Notes under the pieces: model-generated
What the model saw: the letters and a program-made list of their open reading frames with translations, nothing else
The model's database searches: none
What the model was told of the DNA's origin: nothing
Source: Pricia antarctica
GTDB taxonomy: Bacteria > Bacteroidota > Bacteroidia > Flavobacteriales > Flavobacteriaceae
DNA length: 64,000 bases
Direction of reading: 5' to 3'
Assembly (NCBI RefSeq): GCF_900101815.1
Contig: NZ_FNAO01000004.1
Span: 62,001-126,000, forward strand
Position numbers and translations under genes: made by a program
Shown here: in pieces, positions 62,546 through 64,000 of the stretch
Numbering within the stretch: the first letter of the stretch is position 1
Layout of the letters: each line of letters opens with the position of its first letter

Positions 62546-62950
62546 ATGAAAATAGCAGTATGGACTTTACTTGTCGTCCTAGGTTTCGCACTTATGGCAA
62601 GTTGCGAAGATGATGACAATGATTTGCCTCAAGAAAAAACCATTAATGGGACTTGGAATTTAGTAAATGTGCATGGAGGATTTGGATCTGTCAACATCAA
62701 CTATTCCAAACGAGACATTAAATGGATTTTTAATCAGGCCGATAGTACTTTGTCCGTACAAAATAACATTGGTAATGACAATGCTTTCGTGCTGCATAGC
62801 GGATATTACAATTTTAATTTGGAACCAAGTGGTGAGACTCAAATCCTTTTTGTAGATAATGATTATAGAATGATTATTCTTTCAATGGATAATAATTTGA
62901 TTCTCACCGAGAATGCGAATGATGGATTTACAGCTGAATTCACAAGGTAA
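62546..62950 (+). CDS. Lipocalin-like lipoprotein
   Basis: A 134-residue protein with a lipobox (FALMASC, Cys20), an acidic linker (EDDDNDLPQE) and a small beta-barrel-like domain starting NGTWNLVNVHGGFG. This resembles the lipocalin_4/5-like lipoproteins common in Bacteroidota. No ligand can be assigned. It is a single gene, 66 bp after ytxJ. Confidence 0.7.
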   Translation: MKIAVWTLLVVLGFALMASCEDDDNDLPQEKTINGTWNLVNVHGGFGSVNINYSKRDIKWIFNQADSTLSVQNNIGNDNAFVLHSGYYNFNLEPSGETQILFVDNDYRMIILSMDNNLILTENANDGFTAEFTR

Positions 62951-63162
62951 AACTACAGCTAAGAACCTTGAGTTCTAAAAGCCTATAATTCCGAGAATAC
63001 CGATGCCGAAAAGGCAAGAGTACTTTGCCCCGATTTTCGAATGCTTTTAGCCGAATTCCAGATATGTTTTTAGCTGGTAGGCAATGGCCGAGAGGTGCAT
63101 AGCATAGCCCTAAAACCTTCAATTCAATCGATTCGAAAAAATCTTTGAAGTCTGAAATAAGA

Positions 63163-64000
63163 TTAATTAAAACGCTGCCTGACCAAAATGGATTTTAATC
63201 GCGATTTTAGGTCCTCTCCGGCATCGTACACCATCTGTTCGTTACTGGGGAAGGGCACGGAGGCCAGGCCCAATAATTTTACCAAGTCGTTGTCCAAAGC
63301 TCGTTTGTCGCCATCGTAGTTGGCATAAACATGTTCGAAAATGAACTCGCTGGATAGGGGGTAGGAGTCCAATGCCTGCTGTGTGGTCAAATCGGTAAAG
63401 TTTACCACCCCGGCAACCCGAGCGGACTTAAATTGTGTAAACTGATAAAAATTACATTGTACGGTCTTGAACTTATCGATTTTTATTTTGTTGCCCAGAC
63501 TATCCTTGACCACATTGCCTTCGCGGTCTAGTGCGTAGCTTTGTCCGTCCTTGACCTGTCTTTCCTTGATGATCTCCTTCTCGTTGACCTGTTCAGGTGA
63601 TATGTTAATTTCTCTCAGGGCAAGTTCCATGGTGTAGTCATACCGGATGTTCGGTAGGGGATTGGCATGAAACTGGGTCCACTGCCCATCGAGCCCGTAG
63701 GTGTTAAAGTTTAAAAGCTCTTCCTGTAATTTTGCGGGAACGATCTGGTCGGTGTTATTGACCATGTGCACCTGCACGTAATCCTGTCCTTTGGCGAAGG
63801 CTTCTTCCATTTTTGTTTTTGTGTCATCGAAACCGGGGTCGATTTCTTCCAAATACACCAAGTCGTCATAGGCTTTTCTATAATCTTGCTTACTTGTGGC
63901 ATTTTTCAACAGGTTCGATGCCTTATCATAGAGATGGTCCGAAAGCTCGTCCTTGCTATCTAGTAGGTCATCTTGATAATCATTGAACTTGAATCGAGCG
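63163..64000 (-). CDS. Hypothetical protein, C-terminal part
   Basis: The frame is open to the right window edge (in-frame RFKFNDYQDDLLDSK upstream of the first start candidate), so the 5' end is missing and the TTG at 63909 is not the start. About 279 residues are visible: an N-terminal helical part (KQDYRKAYDDLVYLEEIDPG), perhaps TPR-like, and a beta-rich part (KTVQCNFYQFTQFKSARVAG, then LSSEFIFEHVYANYDG). I do not recognise a named family. Its export signal, if present, lies outside the window. Confidence 0.75.
   Translation of the reverse strand, partial: ARFKFNDYQDDLLDSKDELSDHLYDKASNLLKNATSKQDYRKAYDDLVYLEEIDPGFDDTKTKMEEAFAKGQDYVQVHMVNNTDQIVPAKLQEELLNFNTYGLDGQWTQFHANPLPNIRYDYTMELALREINISPEQVNEKEIIKERQVKDGQSYALDREGNVVKDSLGNKIKIDKFKTVQCNFYQFTQFKSARVAGVVNFTDLTTQQALDSYPLSSEFIFEHVYANYDGDKRALDNDLVKLLGLASVPFPSNEQMVYDAGEDLKSRLKSILVRQRFN

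Noticed and set aside
1-64000. tRNA, rRNA, tmRNA or CRISPR array
   Set aside because: No GTTCGAATCC-type T-arm sequences, no direct repeat array with regular spacers, and no rRNA-like sequence noticed on either strand; tmRNA is not adjacent to smpB.

Overview
The window looks like a chromosome segment of a marine-type Flavobacteriaceae bacterium (Bacteroidota). The evidence is the core gene order bamD-rpoZ-coaBC-porD-recN-fabI, a PorP/SprF family protein of type IX secretion and gliding, a TonB-dependent receptor with an N-terminal carboxypeptidase-regulatory-like domain, a YtxJ-type protein, and promoters of the Bacteroidota form TAnnTTTG instead of TATAAT. I see no rRNA, tRNA, CRISPR array, prophage or intact insertion sequence. 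Genes run off both window ends.

Layout. 1-4000: small metabolic and stress genes (DoxX-like, two VOC proteins, a universal stress protein, an AraC regulator). 4160-7710: a poorly characterised stretch with an unknown 308-residue protein, a 551-residue protein carrying an EXORDIUM-like HELxE motif, and a cupin. 7950-17200: an uninterrupted minus-strand block. It starts at the 5' end with a TPR sensor kinase of the LytS type and a LytTR response regulator. These are followed by an esterase-like hydrolase, a peptidase S74 (tail-fibre chaperone) protein, a class III aminotransferase, a large lipoprotein and a Cys-rich small exported protein. Two intergenic regions in this block carry matching triplets of a 14-bp motif spaced exactly 21 bp apart, which is the geometry LytTR proteins bind. 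I regard this as the most interesting system in the window. 17200-18100: no intact gene, but possible decayed coding remnants on the minus strand.

18100-21800: two twin-arginine-type ferritin-like proteins, then a SorA-like sulfite oxidase and a monohaem cytochrome c (SorB-like). 21900-25500: a TonB-dependent receptor preceded by a His/Cys-rich small protein, a DUF6787 membrane protein and an outer-membrane barrel. 25600-36850: a D-lactate/glycolate-type FAD/FeS dehydrogenase, glycosyltransferase, DUF2914 protein, MenB, beta-lactamase-like hydrolase, and cell-wall or peptide enzymes (3D-domain lipoprotein, amidase, M14 peptidase).

37050-48050 is a dense plus-strand housekeeping run: outer-membrane assembly (BamD), RNA polymerase omega, CoA biosynthesis (CoaBC, CoaE), type IX secretion (PorD), DNA repair (RecN), fatty-acid synthesis (FabI), a glycosyltransferase, a YbbR protein and an RprXY-like two-component system. 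48170-54830 is a minus-strand run: gluconokinase, MiaA, K+ channel, exonuclease/GIY-YIG, YggS, hydroxyacyl-CoA dehydrogenase and a Gfo/Idh oxidoreductase. 55000-64000: Pcm, SmpB, a histidine phosphatase, PorP/SprF with a SPOR-like tail, TetR, ClpB, YtxJ and two uncharacterised proteins.

Other recurrent signals are three promoters whose -7 box lies exactly 4 nt before an ATG (bamD, coaBC, smpB), predicting leaderless mRNAs; a dispersed 36-bp intergenic repeat in both orientations; and a 15-bp-arm inverted repeat between clpB and ytxJ.
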